DNA of 64,000 bases from Ceratopteris richardii (GCA_020310875.1 CM035406.1:229156012-229220011), one strand, 5' to 3'; positions 9,625 through 22,155 are shown, numbered from the stretch's first letter. Numbers and translations are program-made. The notes: generated by a model from the letters alone, not told the origin.

Positions 9625-10995
9625 AACGTGTTTCTCCACAACAATAGTACGAGCCTAGAGATGTTTTGGAGATGCTTGGATAATTTTTGCAAAGCCCCTG
9701 GATCCAAAATCAACCACTCAAAGATCGCTTTTAGAGCTATTTTCAGGATCCATCCTGACCACCTTTTTTACCATGGCTGGCAAACTATTCCTTGAGGCAA
9801 AATTTCCGGGCCTCTTGGGATTTCCTTGGGCTTCTGTATCTCTTTGGAGCAGCGGTGGAATTGGGTCTTCGCTAGAATCGAAAGTAAGTTCAATTATTGG
9901 AGAGGTATGCAAATCAATCTCGTTGTATGCAATGGTTATCAACACATTCCTCATTTTGTTAACCATTTACTTCCTCTCTTGTTGGAGACCGAAAGAGCAA
10001 GAGCTGTCCAAACTGGAAAGTATTTGTAGAAACTACCTTTGGATGGGCGACCACAACAAGAGGGCGGGTGCCTAAAATCAAGTGGTCCATCTACACTAGC
10101 CAAAGGGATGGTGGGGGCCATGGCATTCTAGACATTGGGTGCATGGCTAACAAACTTGCGGCAAAATGGATGATTAAGGTGTGGTGCAATGGGGACACCC
10201 GCTTGGTCTCCGATGGCACAATGGTAATTGCCTAACAAAAATCGCACACATCAAAGAAATCATTGATTATCAGGTCAACCTCAACAAGAAGTGGTGCTCG
10301 TCATGGACACGGCTGCGGTGGGATATGAGGTTCATGGCTATGTGGCACCTTCTCATAGAAATCAAAATGTCTGTCCTCTTATGGAAAATCCTTCATCGAG
10401 GAACCGAGGCCAACCTAAAGGCTAGCAAAATTTGAGGGTTGCCTCCCTGGTGCAAGTGCTACTTCTGGTCCATTGAAGATGTTGCTCACATCTTCTTTAC
10501 TTGTCCCAACTCCAATAGGCTCTAGTAGATTGTCAGAAAGAAAATCAAACTCCAAAAACATATTAATTCGAAACAAGCTTTGGTGGGAGAAGTGATCGAT
10601 TGCTTCATGGCTCTCTAGAACACCATCAGAGGGGAGGCCCTATGGAAGATCTAGAGGGAAAGATGTGCTTATAACTTTGGCAACTCCCCCTAAGAGTGGC
10701 CGATTGAGAAATCATTGTTCCTCCTCGGCAAAAGAATGGCTAATTATAAGAATCCTCCCTCCTTCAAGCATCATCAAGGGCTCCTTCTGATCAGCAACAA
10801 ACTTACACCCAAGTGGGTCCCAAATGAGAGTGATGAGAGGGTGATTAACCTTCTTTGTAATGCCATCTAAACTCTGTAAAATCTAGCCCTACTTTGTGGG
10901 ATTTGGGGGGTCCCCTGGGCACTAGTCCCCTTCACTTGTACTTTTCTTTCTATCAAGACATGTCTAGGAGAGTAGGCTAAGGCTGAACTTTCTTT
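9625..10995 (+). pseudogene. Decayed LINE ORF2 fragment (family B, copy 1)
   Basis: Broken plus-strand frames spell a LINE RT C-terminus in order: FWRCLDNFCKAPGSKINHSK (RT connection), VINTFLI..IYFLSCWRPKE near 9930-10000, DIGCMANKLAAKWMIK near 10130, LNKKWCSSWTRLRWDM near 10290, and the zf-RVT block ending HIFFTCPNS near 10500. Several stops and frame changes interrupt it. The 3' UTR (gtaggctaaggctgaactttcttta near 10970) is shared with copies B2 and B3. No clear target duplication remains, which suggests it is older than those copies. The sequence between blocks near 10170-10200 is deleted relative to B3. Confidence 0.85.
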
Positions 10996-11008
10996 ATGAA
11001 AAACTAAA

Positions 11009-11490
11009 GTAGGTAAAAAACATGGATGTATACCTTGCACCACTTGTGGAAGAGCTGCACACTTTATGTGATGGGATTACTATGCATGACATGTCTCAAC
11101 CTATAAGAAGATGAGACGTGCAAGTGCAAGGCATACTTATGTGGACGATGCATGAGTGGCACGGTTATGGTGAATGTTCAAGTTTATGGATTTCGGGTTA
11201 GCATGCTTGTCCCCTTTGCAGACCATGACTCAAAGTAGGCTATTCCAAAGCAGTTCAGAAAACTATCTATGAAGGACACCATAGATATTTGCCTAATGGA
11301 CATGTTCTACGTGAAGGGAAACTGGCCGACAAGCACAATGCCAAATGAAAGCAAGCGATTGAAAGAAACTATGGGATGCAAAAATACCAGTTGTTGGCAT
11401 GAAACAATTGTCAGTCTTTCATGAAATGCCTTATTGGAGTGAGTTATTGATCAATCATTTGGTAGACCCCGTGCATATTTTCAAGAATGT
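11009..11490 (+). pseudogene. CACTA (En/Spm) TNP2-type transposase core, degraded
   Basis: Reading across frames gives MDVYLAPLVEELHTLCDGI, GILMWTMHEWHGYGECS, HACPLC, then a HRRYLP-like block (HHRYLPNGH), and finally HEMPYWSELLINHL with DPVHIFKNVREILW. These are the hallmark blocks of the tnp2 transposase family (PF02992), whose product binds and cuts CACTA element ends. Frame changes and stops make it non-functional. It starts within a few bases of the end of the LINE at 10995. I could not find intact CACTA termini. Confidence 0.85.
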
Positions 11491-11511
11491 GAGAGAGATT
11501 CTCTGGAAGAC

Positions 11512-12359
11512 TTGGATCAAAAAGAAAGAAAGCAAAGCACAAAGGGAGGACTTGGAAGAGTGAGGTCGTATGCAAGAGTTTCTAAGCATGTCAAACCCAA
11601 AATGCCTCTCTCTTGGAGTGATGCTGAAGATGTCCATTTTGTAGGGGATGAGCCTCAAGGTAAAGGGATGCAAAGAAAAATGGATGCAACTTTCATAGAG
11701 AAGACAATGAAGTTTTGCATCGTTAAATCTAAGCTTGTTGAGAAGTGGTTAGAGAGGTATGAGCTTGCCAAGAATTCAAATGCAAAGGAAAGAGCTCAGT
11801 TTCAAAAGAATCATTCCACTCACTTTTTGCCTCTTCCAAAAGTCTTCGACCTCTTCCACCCTTTCCAACGAGTAGATGCCTAGATATAGTGGTTTCACAG
11901 GCAAAGGCAGTGGGTGAAGGTATCTATGAAGAAGAGGAGGAGCTCACAAAGGGGTGTGATCGGGAGTATTCTAAATATGGTGCACTATGTTCTTACGGAA
12001 GAAGATTTTGGATCGCACGAATAGACGAAAATAGGTCTACTTTTGATAGTGGGGTGATGGTGAGATTTTTGAAAAAAATTAGAGCTAATGCAAGAGACAA
12101 CAATGCTCAAGAAGGCCAGCTCAATTATTGTGGAGTGGTCCAAGATATCTTGAAGATATCCTTCAGGAGGTTTGATTACTTTCTGTTTGATGTGAAATGG
12201 TTCAAATTAGTAACATCTAGAAGAAACACAATAGTGAGGTGGGATAAGAGTGGTTTGCTTCTAGTAGATTCCACAAAGCTATGGATAGATGAAAGAGATA
12301 CATTTTTACTTCCCAAACACTCTGAGCACGTTTCTTTTATGCCAGATTTGAAAGACTAG
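11512..12359 (+). pseudogene. CACTA transposase C-terminal region with DUF4216-like domain
   Basis: Two consecutive frames (11512-11883 and 11889-12359) continue the TNP2 element. The second ends with GQLNYCGVVQDILKISF, FLFDVKWFKL and DTFLLPKHSEHVSFMPD. This is the layout of the DUF4216 tail found downstream of TNP2 in plant CACTA proteins. Between the core and this tail, the DUF4218 domain expected in complete family members is missing or unrecognisable. The two frames are separated by only a stop and a few bases, so they were probably one reading frame. Confidence 0.75.
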
Positions 12360-13480
12360 AGTGGCTATTTGTTTACAAATCTCCCCATGTAGCAAACAAA
12401 TTTGTGAGAACATAGAGGCAAAAGAACTTCAATCTATAGTGGACTCTGAAACTCATTCGATAGCGGAGGAGGAAGAGATCATTATCTGAGATGGACATGT
12501 TTGAAGAAGACAAGATATGACATGAAGTAATAGACAATATGTCGTATGAAAATGATGATCAAGAAAGAGATATCATACCAAGATATCTAAAAGTTACCTA
12601 TGTAGAGATAGATATCCTTTGTGCATTAGATCTCCAAGAAGATGCTAGAATAGAGGATTTATAAAGCAAACAATTATATGTATTAATTTGTGTTTATTTT
12701 TTTTGCTACATTATTTTGTAGATTATTATTTTTCTATATTACCATTATTATCGTATGCTAATCATTTGAGTTTTTTTGTTGTAGAGTAGGATGGGAGATA
12801 GTCCTCCGATCACTCTGCATTCCATGACAAAGGAGCAATTCTTAGAGTTTATATCTCAGGTACCTCTTGATTATATGGCCACCATATCACAGTAGTGGAG
12901 CGTTTATGGTAGCACTCCCCCTGGCCTCACTCTTGCCGGTCTCACTTTTGCCAGCCTCACTTCCATTGGCATCACTCTCGTCGATGTCACTTCCACTGGC
13001 ATCACTCTCATGGGCAAGGCTACTGCTACCAGAGGTACATCTCATGGCTTTATGAGTCCACCATGATTGCCTTCTTAGCCATCCCCTAGTTGCTCCAATA
13101 GTCAACATATGAATTTGACACCTCAACGCGATAAAGTTGGTGGCCCGTCTCTTCGATCGAGGTCACACTCTAAAGGAGGAGGTTCCAGAAGTGGATCTAC
13201 AAGTTGCTTTGGAGGAGGTGAATGTTGTGGAGGCACTATGAGGAACATTGTGTCTCCCACTTCTACTCCTAATGTGAGTACCTCTACATGTTGAAATGGA
13301 GTGAACACGATAAAGATCGTAAAAATTATATCACAGAGATGATCTATCAAATGTACTCGCCAACACGTGGCAATCCTATTGTTAGCTTAGAGTAGATTCA
13401 GCCTTAGTGTAGAAATGGTTTGATCTACATGAAGAAGAGAAGAAGCAGCATAAGAAAGACTGATTTTGTTTTTTGACATG
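12360..13480 (+). pseudogene. Decayed downstream part of the CACTA element
   Basis: Acidic fragments near 12410-12660 follow the DUF4216 tail as in complete elements. A new frame opens at 12791 (MGDSPPITLHSMTKEQFLEFISQV), followed by low-complexity Ser/Thr/Leu repeats at about 12900-13030, a Gly/Ser patch at 13150-13240 and an EHDKDRKNYITEMIYQM-like segment near 13300. This resembles the second, DNA-binding-like product of CACTA elements in layout, but not in any motif I can name. Stops are frequent. Confidence 0.45.
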
Positions 13481-13559
13481 AGTGATGAACAAGAGTGTTG
13501 CCTTATCCAAATCACTTGGCTGTATTACCTGATTTTCCATCCTTCAAATAGCCATTTCT

Positions 13560-13995
13560 AAAAAGCCATTTCTAAAATGCATCAAGCGAGGTCATATGTG
13601 AGGATGAAGATGAGCAACTTTTGTGAGGTGATTGAAGGTATCATATATACAATGCATTATGATAATATGGAGAACAATCTAAAAGTCAACATACCAATAG
13701 AGGCCGTACCACAATGGATTGTGATTTACTTGTGATCTTCATGCAAACAAGTAGAGCAAGTGCACGAGATAAAAACAATCGAATATCTTATCTAGAGTAT
13801 TGTGGAATGATCAGACATATGTTGAAGATTTCTTTCTGGTTGTGAAATGTTTTTGCTAATCCATTTAGAATCGCTCAAAGTGATCACTGGTAGCCAAAAT
13901 AAAATTATACGACAAGATCTTAGTGTCTTTGTACAAATAGATTCAACAAATTTTTTTTCCGACGGTTGTGAAATGTTTGCATGTCTTGCACAATA
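13560..13995 (+). pseudogene. Second DUF4216-like CACTA fragment
   Basis: Fragments TSRASARDKN, ISYLEYCGMIRHMLKISF and SLKVITGSQNKIIRQDLSVFVQIDSTNFF parallel the tail at 12060-12290 block for block. This is therefore either a second CACTA copy inserted downstream or an internal duplication. It has many stops. Confidence 0.6.
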
Positions 13996-14980
13996 AAAAT
14001 AAATAGTTGTAACGCTAGATAATGCTCATGAAAACTTCTGATATGTCATATAAGTGCATCCAAGAAAAAGTAAGTAATATAAGATCATGGTACACTAAAA
14101 ATTGCACGTCATTTAGAACTAACGTCTTTTCCAAATACCATACAGGATGATATAATATAACATGCTCCTAAGCAATTAGATAATGATACTCAAGAAACCC
14201 ACAAAGAGGATACTAGAGCAAATGATGATAAAAATCTGGTACCTACAGAGGATGAGAACATACTTTTGAGATTCAAATTGAATCTATATTAGAAAGTGGA
14301 GAGAGATCTTTATGCTGATTAGTTTACATGAAACATCTCGGAGTATCCAATGATTTATTCGGTCATGTCGATTCCTGTTCTATAGACCTATGCATACATA
14401 ACCCTACTTAAGCCTACATGGTCCTGCATAAGCCTACATAGGCATGCACAAGCCTAGGAAAATTTATATATATTTATATTTTTTCTTGACTATCGAGGAC
14501 TATTGGGAAGCATATAGTGACTATTATAGCAATGCCTATTTATTTACTTTATTAAAAAAGATACTCTATAGCTCGTATTCCAATGGATATATGGACTAGC
14601 ATTACAATCATTATGCCAACGAAATTTACGAATGTGCATTATGAACAATATTACAAGCGCCATTTTGACATTTTCAAGTGAGCACACACATATATTTAGA
14701 CGCCTATTATGATACAAGCAAGTATACTAGCTTTTTCATAGTGAAGGATATTTAGATGTGGTTTGCAACATTTTGGATCAAAATACATGTAGGACATTGT
14801 ATTGTATCGTCTTCCAAGGGAACATTTGCAAATATATATATCTATGGAAAAGCTATATCTAGACTAAAATATGATATAATCTCTTATCAGTTGAAGTCTC
14901 CCTACTATATTCACTATAACATATCAGGGATATACCAAGGCTTCTACCAGTGCAAACACATGAGCACCATTTTTCCCCGA
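13996..14980. other. AT-rich stretch without recognised gene
   Basis: Acidic coding debris may continue to about 14300 (the tail of the CACTA copy). Near 14386-14458 the phrase agcctacat and close variants recur about four times within 75 bases. The open frame at 14756-15025 has no recognised domain and runs into a hairpin. Confidence 0.4.
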
Positions 14981-14981
14981 T

Positions 14982-15104
14982 GCCGGTATAGGCATCGTTA
15001 TGAGCATCGGTATAAGAATCGATAATCTCTTTCACAAAAGCACCGGTATAAGCATCAGTATGCAGTGGGGAATACCAATGCTCATACTGGCGCCTATACC
15101 GATG
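14982..15104. repeat. Imperfect inverted repeat (about 32-bp arms) built from a GGTATA/GCATCG motif
   Basis: The arm at 14982-15013 (gccggtataggcatcg...) pairs with the reverse complement of 15072-15104 with a handful of mismatches. A third partial copy of the motif (caccggtataagcatcagtat) lies in the loop at 15041-15061. The whole can fold into a long hairpin. Confidence 0.7.
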
Positions 15105-15374
15105 ACCATATCTGCAAAAATGTTTTTGGGTAGAGTGTGTTATCTCTTGTTGCATCAACATTTCCATGCTGTTGTGTAGCAAAAGACAATAGAATCTGCC
15201 CAAAAAAGACCGAGTACATGTCATCGAGTACATGTGACATGTACTCTAATGGTTGTCAATCTAGTGGTTAGACAAGTTGTAACCAAAACATGATTTGATA
15301 AAGAAAAACACTATCGGGCACAAAAGTGATGAGTAAAATGAACCATGAACCATGTACAAAAGAGATATATATTC

Positions 15375-15520
15375 CATAATTGAACCATGTACAAAAGTGT
15401 GGCAAACCACTGCCATATATGAGCCAAATACAAAATGTGGCAAATCACTTTCATATAGGAACCAAATACAAAATTCGGATGCACCACTATCATATATGAG
15501 CCAAATACAAAATTGTGAAT
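15375..15520. repeat. Degenerate minisatellite, unit about 40-48 bp, about 3.5 copies
   Basis: The phrase atatatgagccaaatacaaaat with flanking ggcaaa.cac recurs at about 15416, 15458 and 15494, after a weaker first copy near 15383. Copies differ by substitutions and small indels. The minus-strand open frames across it are repetitive and not genes. Confidence 0.75.
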
Positions 15521-15739
15521 CTTCTCTTGAGAACATAAACATAGCATCTCCAAATGTAATACCGATAGTTTGTTGTCAATATTAATGCCTCTTGTACTAA
15601 CCAACCTTCTGCCATACTTTTTTTACGTTTTTGACACACAAATCCTTCTAAAGTATTCATAAAACTCTTTATAATGAACATACATCTTGTATGGATAGTC
15701 CTTGCAATAGCAGCGACCTCAAATACTATGTGCAAACGA

Positions 15740-17200
15740 AAGTGTATCTAAATGGTTTTAAAATTCGCGGGTAGCTATTCCTCTGCAAAGGCATACAATA
15801 TCAGTAAAGTTGAGACAAGATTTTGCAATGGAATGTTCATTTATTTCTTTAGAAGAAATCCATCTAATAGAATCACCAAAATTATATAGAATACTTTGAA
15901 TCTTAGATTCCAAAGGTTCCTTGATAGAACTTGATAGTACGAATTGAAGAAAGTTATGACAATCATAAGTTTTCATGGAAGATACTTTTCCTACTCGAGT
16001 GAAGGTAGTCTTCATTAATTGCACAAATCTAGTTAACGTTTTATAAGAGGAAATTATTGATTTCAATAATTGTAGTTCATCCTTTTGTAGAACCAATGGT
16101 GATCATGGAATTTCATTAGTATCCATAATACATTGTATGGAAATTCATCAATTTCTTTTAAGTCTTCTCTTTGTCCATGGGTATCTCCTTTGACCTCTGA
16201 TCATTTTCCAAGAAACTCACCTTTAGTCTTCAAATCATGCATGGGATCTATCAAGTGATTGATAAATAGTTTATCTCAATAGGAAATGAATCAAAATAGA
16301 GAATGTGTTCATTCCCAAAATAGGTGAACCTTCACTTCTCTCCTACATAATATGCAAATTGCATACATGCAAACAAAAATTTCCCTTTACATCCAATTGG
16401 CCATCACATAAATGATTTCCATTTAGAAGACAAAGGTTAGCACCTTGACTCATATCACTTCGTTTAAAGATTTTGACCATAAACCGTGTAATGAAGTGCC
16501 ACATATTCGACATGCATTATATCTATAAATTTGTAATCTTGAAGATTCAATATATCTAAGCGAATTATGCATGGTCCACATCAAAATACCTTTTATATCA
16601 ATATCTCTTTGTGCAATACTTGTGATGGATCTTCTACATCAATTCATCCCCATAATTCTCGAAAGTCTTCAATCAAAGGTGCTCAGTAAACATCCATATG
16701 TTTTCAGTTTATATTTTCATGGTAGTAGATGAAAACATCAAATATCCTCTCTTGATCGTGAACCATGGTGCAATTTTGTAATTCCGTAAGCACACCAGCC
16801 ATGGACTCTATGAAAGACATTTTAATCCACAAGGATTCACTCCATCCATAGCTAATCCTAATCGTAAAATTATAAGGCAAGTTTCAAATTGAGGGCATTG
16901 TTGCTTAATATGTTTCCATGCCCTAGAGTTTGTAGGGACACGACATATATCATATGTAGATATTTTTGATGCATGCCATTGCATCAAAACTCCTAGGCAA
17001 GGACATCACATCATACTCTATATTCTATGCACTGTAGGGAAATGATGTTTGCATCCTTGTGAACCTTATTTGTATCCTCTTTCTCCACATTTGGGACATT
17101 CTTGATGAGCTATGAATTCCCCTCTATACAAAATACAATCATTGGGACATGTTTGGATCTTGTTGTAGTCCATTCCTATTGATATGAGTATATTTTTTTA
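15740..17200 (-). pseudogene. CACTA TNP2-type transposase, minus strand, degraded
   Basis: Read on the minus strand from about 17180 downward: CPNDCILYRGEF, HQECPKCGERGYK (zinc-binding-like), RVPTNSRAWKHIKQQCPQF, LRLGLAMDGVNPCG, then further down MKTYDCHNFLQFVLSSSIKEPL (start of a DUF4218-like region, ORF 15758-16096). These are consecutive conserved blocks of plant TNP2 transposases. Stops and frame changes are common. It faces the plus-strand CACTA at 11-14 kb, so these are two insertions or one inverted rearrangement. No CACTA/TAGTG termini could be assigned. Confidence 0.82.
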
Positions 17201-17820
17201 TCCACTCTATGGTGGAATTTCATTTTCTATTGGCAATAATTTCTCCCTTAATAATCTAAATAGAGTACTAAGGACACTTGCATCTCTCAACTTGGAAATT
17301 CATAAATGAAATAGTGTTTGAAAAAAAAAAAGAATATTTTCATCTTTATATAGAGAAGGATGAACGAATGCTCGTAACATATCTTTTGATATTTCACTAT
17401 GAGTAGTACATTCATGACGATTGTGCTCAAAATATGTTCATCTACAGTAGTACTATCATCCAAAATGCATTGATCATGTCTTCCATTCCTTCACTTGTTA
17501 TTGCATTGTTGAATTCAACATGATCCTCCTTGACTACTCTCACTCCCTTTGGATCATGAATTGGATCTATATTATTTGAATGCACTAAGACTCTTCCATA
17601 TGATTCTTATATTTCAGCCAATAAAATATTATGCTCAAAGTCGCGATACTTCCACACATGCTCTCTAGTTATTCTTATATTCCTTGCGATTTGATACTTA
17701 TAATTATTGAAAGGACATGTTAATTTTTCATTTTAATGATCCGAATGGTCATCACTTTTAGATGCCATAGATACATGAAATATTCAAACATGAACTTCTT
17801 TAATTAATAATATAAATCCT
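17201..17820 (-). other. Probable upstream part of the minus-strand CACTA element
   Basis: The stretch continues the minus-strand CACTA toward its transposase N-terminus. Short acidic fragments are visible, but I recognise no complete domain. It ends at the TA microsatellite. Confidence 0.35.
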
Positions 17821-17827
17821 AAAACCC

Positions 17828-17831
<4 letters not shown>

Positions 17832-17900
<69 letters not shown>
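17832..17900. repeat. (TA)n microsatellite
   Basis: About 68 bases of nearly uninterrupted TA dinucleotide with one early C interruption. It is self-complementary and able to form a cruciform. Confidence 0.97.
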
Positions 17901-17989
17901 TTGATTGAATATAAAGTAAATATTGAATACATGTTGATCTTATTTACCTTATTTCATTGTATTATTCATGCAAAAAACTGAATTCTCTT

Positions 17990-19042
17990 GTGATTGATTC
18001 TTAGTTTAATTATTGTAGTCTCCCTTCTCTTTGTAACTTCCGTGGTAATTGGTTTTGAAATTATTATTTCCATTATATCCATAGTTATTATGGTACGTGT
18101 CTATAGGAGCTCCATAGCCTCCTCTTTTGTAACCTCTTCCTCTCTAATTTATTGGATTCTTAATGAACTTCTCAATAATAAATTTGGGAATTCCGTAGAT
18201 GGCACAAGGTGAGGAGCTTTGGGATCTCCCTCTACCTTTTCTACCTCCTCGACCTCTTGCTCTTATATCTCTCGCTCTATGTGCAAAGTTAGCTTGGAAG
18301 GTACTTGCTTCTTCATGAGACAACTTCCCTTTACCTTTAGTATCTTTACTTCTACCTTACTAGGGGGGAGGATTGATTACCTTTTTTGTGTATCTCAATT
18401 CTTCATAAGTTTGAATTCATGAGTAAATACCTTATCCCATGAGTATCTTCAAATCTAGTACCTACATATCCATGTATAGGTCCATCAAAGTGGTGAATGA
18501 TTCCCACTTATCATCTCCTTTGATCCCATTGATGAATTTCATGACTACTTGCTCTTCATCTTTGATCTCTCTAATGCTTCATAATTGATCAATTGTGTCT
18601 TATATCTTGGTGACAAAGCTAGTGACATTCTGCTTGGCTTGCTTCTTAAGAGAGATGCGCTCCACCCACAAGTGATTTTTCCTAGCTTTAGTGCTTAAAG
18701 AGAAGAATAGTTGAAGTGCATTCAAGGTTTCTTGTGATGTGTTCCAACTCGTAATATGTGAAACTAAGAAATTAGAGATATATTTTAAGATATATGTCCT
18801 TGCCAAAGCATCTTTTGCACATCATGGATTCAACCTCTTTTACTCTTCTTGAGTTAGTTGTCATTTGGTCCTTAGAGTTAGCATCCACTCATCTCCAAAT
18901 ATGTATCCATAGAGATTTCTTCCTTGAAGGTATGCTTGGATTCTTAAATACCATGCTATAAAGTTTCTTTGATCCGATTTTTCAATTGAAGAAGGAAAAC
19001 CATCACTCATAATTTATATACTTTGATGATACTCGGATACCA
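17990..19042 (-). pseudogene. Ty1/copia gag remnant with primer-binding site
   Basis: On the minus strand the fragment ARTYILKYISNFLVSHIT..NTSQETLNALQLFFSLSTKARKNHLW (18600-18806) is a UBN2-type copia gag block, clearly related to the family A gag at 34400-34560. Further on lies an Arg/Gly-rich part near 18220-18300. A primer-binding-site-like sequence TGGTATCCGAG (one mismatch to the initiator-methionine tRNA site) lies at 19032-19042, just where the 5' LTR should end. The element is broken by stops, and protease, integrase and RT are not seen. Confidence 0.75.
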
Positions 19043-19043
19043 C

Positions 19044-20900
19044 TGTGAAGGGGTGATTATAGTGTGGAGATGTGTTGCTGGTCGCTAAAAAACATCCTCT
19101 AGACTTGCCTAATTCTTAATTTGGAGCAGTAGTAACGTTGTAAAGATTGTTGATGATGAATCTAAATGACCATAGTCTTTGGAGAAATATTCTCAAATTT
19201 TTATACCAAGGCACTCCCTCTTGATTATAACATTGAGAATAAAACCTTTTATTTATGGAAGATGCTACTCAAAAAAATACTCATTGTCTTTAACCTCCTA
19301 TGAATTAAGCAAAATCCTTTTGCACAAATTCCAATAGAAAGCTAAGTGAGGTATCATTGAATATATAGTTCCTAGAGTGAGATAAATATACTTAAGAAGT
19401 TACAAGTGTGATCGTGATATTAGTCTATGAGCTTATGCAGCCCATGACACAAAATGCTAGAAGCAATAATCATGTTGCCATTTGATAGATCATGAACTGT
19501 ACAAAGAATAACACATATCTTAACACAGAGAGAGCTTCATTTACTAAATCCTTGCATACACAATTTTAGTAATATTTTACCTTCTTGATCCATGCATTGT
19601 CTATGAAATTGAGACCGTAGATCAATTTCAATGACATTTAGAAGCAAGTAGATTCTGGATAGATGAAAGTGAGCAGTACAGAGTAGGACAAGTATGATGA
19701 TATAACTTCATGTATACGTATATTCCTTGCAGAATACAATGTGTAGAGATGTTGGAGGACTCCTATGGCTTTGGTGAATGATTAATGAGCATTCTTGAAG
19801 AGCATGAAATCATAGTTATGTCCCATGATAGTGTTGTGAAAAATGGATGGACACCTCAAGAAATGAGTTGGTAGTGCTAAACCCTGCTTTGTACCAACCC
19901 TATTTTTTTCGGAGTTGAGTTGTAGGCCCTTCTAGCTTTCCAAAGACACTAAATAAATGCCTATGTACTTTGGAGATGATGCTTGAACCAATAATATCGT
20001 GCTTCAACCAATAATATCAAAACAGATAAGTTTGTAACTAACTTATGACCAAAAAGTTGCTATTTTGGTCTTGATACCTACTGGAAGTTTTGCTCATTAC
20101 TCACACTACACTAGCAATCACAAAACTTCTTTCAGAGAGTATCTATTAGCTTAGAGAGCTAATGGTTCCAAGTGGAATCACTTAAAATGATAGACTATAC
20201 TCTGAGCAATCATTTTAACAAGTAGAAGCTTACCCACGACTTTTTAGGAACTCTGTAGAGAATGACTAGTGACCACATCGAGACGATTTTCTCCCAATTG
20301 GGTAAATGAAACTTCTTCAAACTTTTATAGATTTTAATAGACTTTGAGGGTGTGCCAATGAGTTTTGAAATTCAAATGCAATTCCACCTAAAAGTTCTTG
20401 CTTTCAATAAGGAGATATTCCCTCAAGGAAACTCATACTATAAAGTTCTCCTAACTCCACGAGTTTAGTGGCATTTACAAAATTCTTGTAAGCCAAAATG
20501 ACTTTTAGAAAAATTTAATGGTAAAACCATAAGCAATGGTTCATAAGCAATGGTTCATAAGCAATGGTTCATGTGGTTCTTCAAGTAATTGCACATAATA
20601 CTTTCAATGTCTAGCGAAGTGTGAGGCTTGGCATTTGCACCAACAGATAGTTCAACTAAATTTTAATGAGTCATTTTTGCATAAATATATATGGTTAGTA
20701 TTCAATGACCCTACCAAAAGTTTCCAATCATCTCTTTAACCACTTAATTGAATGTTGAATTCAGATAGAACTCGTGGATTTTGGCTTTCTATAGTTCCCT
20801 TTAGGTTTGGACTTTAAGGTTCTTAGAACGTTTATGCAAAAGAGAATGAACAAGTGTTCTTCAAATATATGAATGGAACATATGGTAGGGATGAACATGT
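19044..20900. other. Probable LTR start (19044), then sequence without recognised gene
   Basis: Position 19044 (TGTGAAGGGG on the plus strand) is where the 5' LTR of the minus-strand copia gag remnant should end. I cannot find its other edge. A short stretch at about 19430-19510 resembles minus-strand copia family D (compare 50360-50450). The rest, to 20900, shows only short broken frames. Confidence 0.4.
20522..20570. repeat. Tandem repeat, 14-15-bp unit, 3 copies
   Basis: The unit cataagcaatggtt occurs three times in a row. Confidence 0.9.
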
Positions 20901-21325
20901 ATGTATACAAGTGATTGGAAAAGCCCATAGAGTACATGCTATATGGTCAAACTCTTAGGATTTCCATATGCACCAAGAAAATGGAGGGGAGAGAAAAAAC
21001 CATGGGATCTGCATGGAAGCATGCATCTTTCCTACCCGTAGCAAAGGGTTTAAAAGATACTAAAATCAAACAGTGGTGTGACATAGCAATACAGATGCTT
21101 TGGGGAGACCCCAGTTATCAATAATGGTTCGAAAAATATAGCATTGATCAAGTCTGGCCTTGTAAAAATTGACACCAAATTTGAGGTTCAACCAACAAAA
21201 ACCATGAGAGCTCTTCACTTCTATCAGACCACGAAGAAGCTTGAAAAGGTCTCAACTCACTTTTCCCATCTCTCAATGGCATGGCCTTTCTACGTCCATC
21301 TACTAGAAAGAGCTCACAACATGAT
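20900..21325 (+). other. Two short open frames of unknown origin
   Basis: Frames at 20915-21124 (69 residues) and 21144-21329 (61 residues) look more protein-like in composition than their neighbours, but match no family I know. They abut the LINE endonuclease fragment and may be remains of LINE ORF1 or another element. I assign no function. Confidence 0.3.
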
Positions 21326-21514
21326 TTAATCCCCAGAAATTATGATATCCGAGGGAAAAGAGTCTAAGGACTGCCACATGGAGATCCAACAATGACGGGT
21401 GTTGATACTTTGTAACGTTTTCATGAGATCATCAAGGTCAATTTTGACTTCGTAAAGATAGATAATATCTGACTTAATGCTCTTTTCCCTGATCCTCTGG
21501 CCAATTATAGCCAC
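21326..21514 (-). pseudogene. LINE ORF2 endonuclease N-terminus, minus strand
   Basis: The frame reads RIREKSIKSDIIYLYEVKID, then DDLMKTLQSINTRHCWISMW. This matches the start of LINE endonucleases, where the Glu of (Q)EVK is catalytic; here it is YEVK. The expected LNARGL-like start is not visible, and the frame ends after 62 residues. It is a short relic in the orientation opposite to family B. Confidence 0.6.
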
Positions 21515-22155
21515 TATGGAGGGGACAATATGCCCTTACACATTGAAGTAAAAGACGATCATCTCCAACCAGGATGGTCTTTCGGAATCGGGTCTTGATC
21601 TCTATTTTTCTTTTGTTTTTACTCTATTTTTTTCTCACTCATAAGAGTGGTATGTGAGGGGAACTCCCCTTTGATGGGGATCTTCCATGGGAATTCCAAC
21701 AAAAAATTTCCCTTCACTATTTTCTTTATTCTAATAAGAATCTAAAATTGTGGACACAATAATAAATCTCTCACTATTCTGAAATTGTCAATGGTATATG
21801 GGTTGAGAGAAACAACCGACAACTCATATACTATTGAGGGAACGGAGGAAGAGGATGAAGGATTTAACAAAAAGAGGACTACATGGAGAATGTTTTTTGA
21901 CATATCTACCACATAAGGCCATTATCCAAGGGGGTGCGAAGAAATGGACAGCAATTGCAACAAAGGAAGGTATAAATCCACAAATCACATCACATATAGC
22001 GGTAATAGGAATGGACATCCCGTGTCAAATAAGCCACGTAGCCAAATCATAGCCTACATGTGCCAACCATCACAAGTAATCTAATTGCTATAGGTCAAAC
22101 TGGGGACATAGGAAAAGACCAATGAGCTTGTAACATGTTGCAATAGGAAAATAAG
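21515..22155. other. No recognised gene
   Basis: AT-rich sequence. The frames at 21824-22052 overlap on both strands and have no domain I can name. Confidence 0.4.

Noticed and set aside
12867-13350. Leu/Ser-repeat frames on both strands
   Set aside because: Translation of a local GCCTCACTN repeat in decayed CACTA sequence.
15261-15735. Minus-strand frames with repeated FVFGSYM
   Set aside because: Translation of the 40-48-bp minisatellite.
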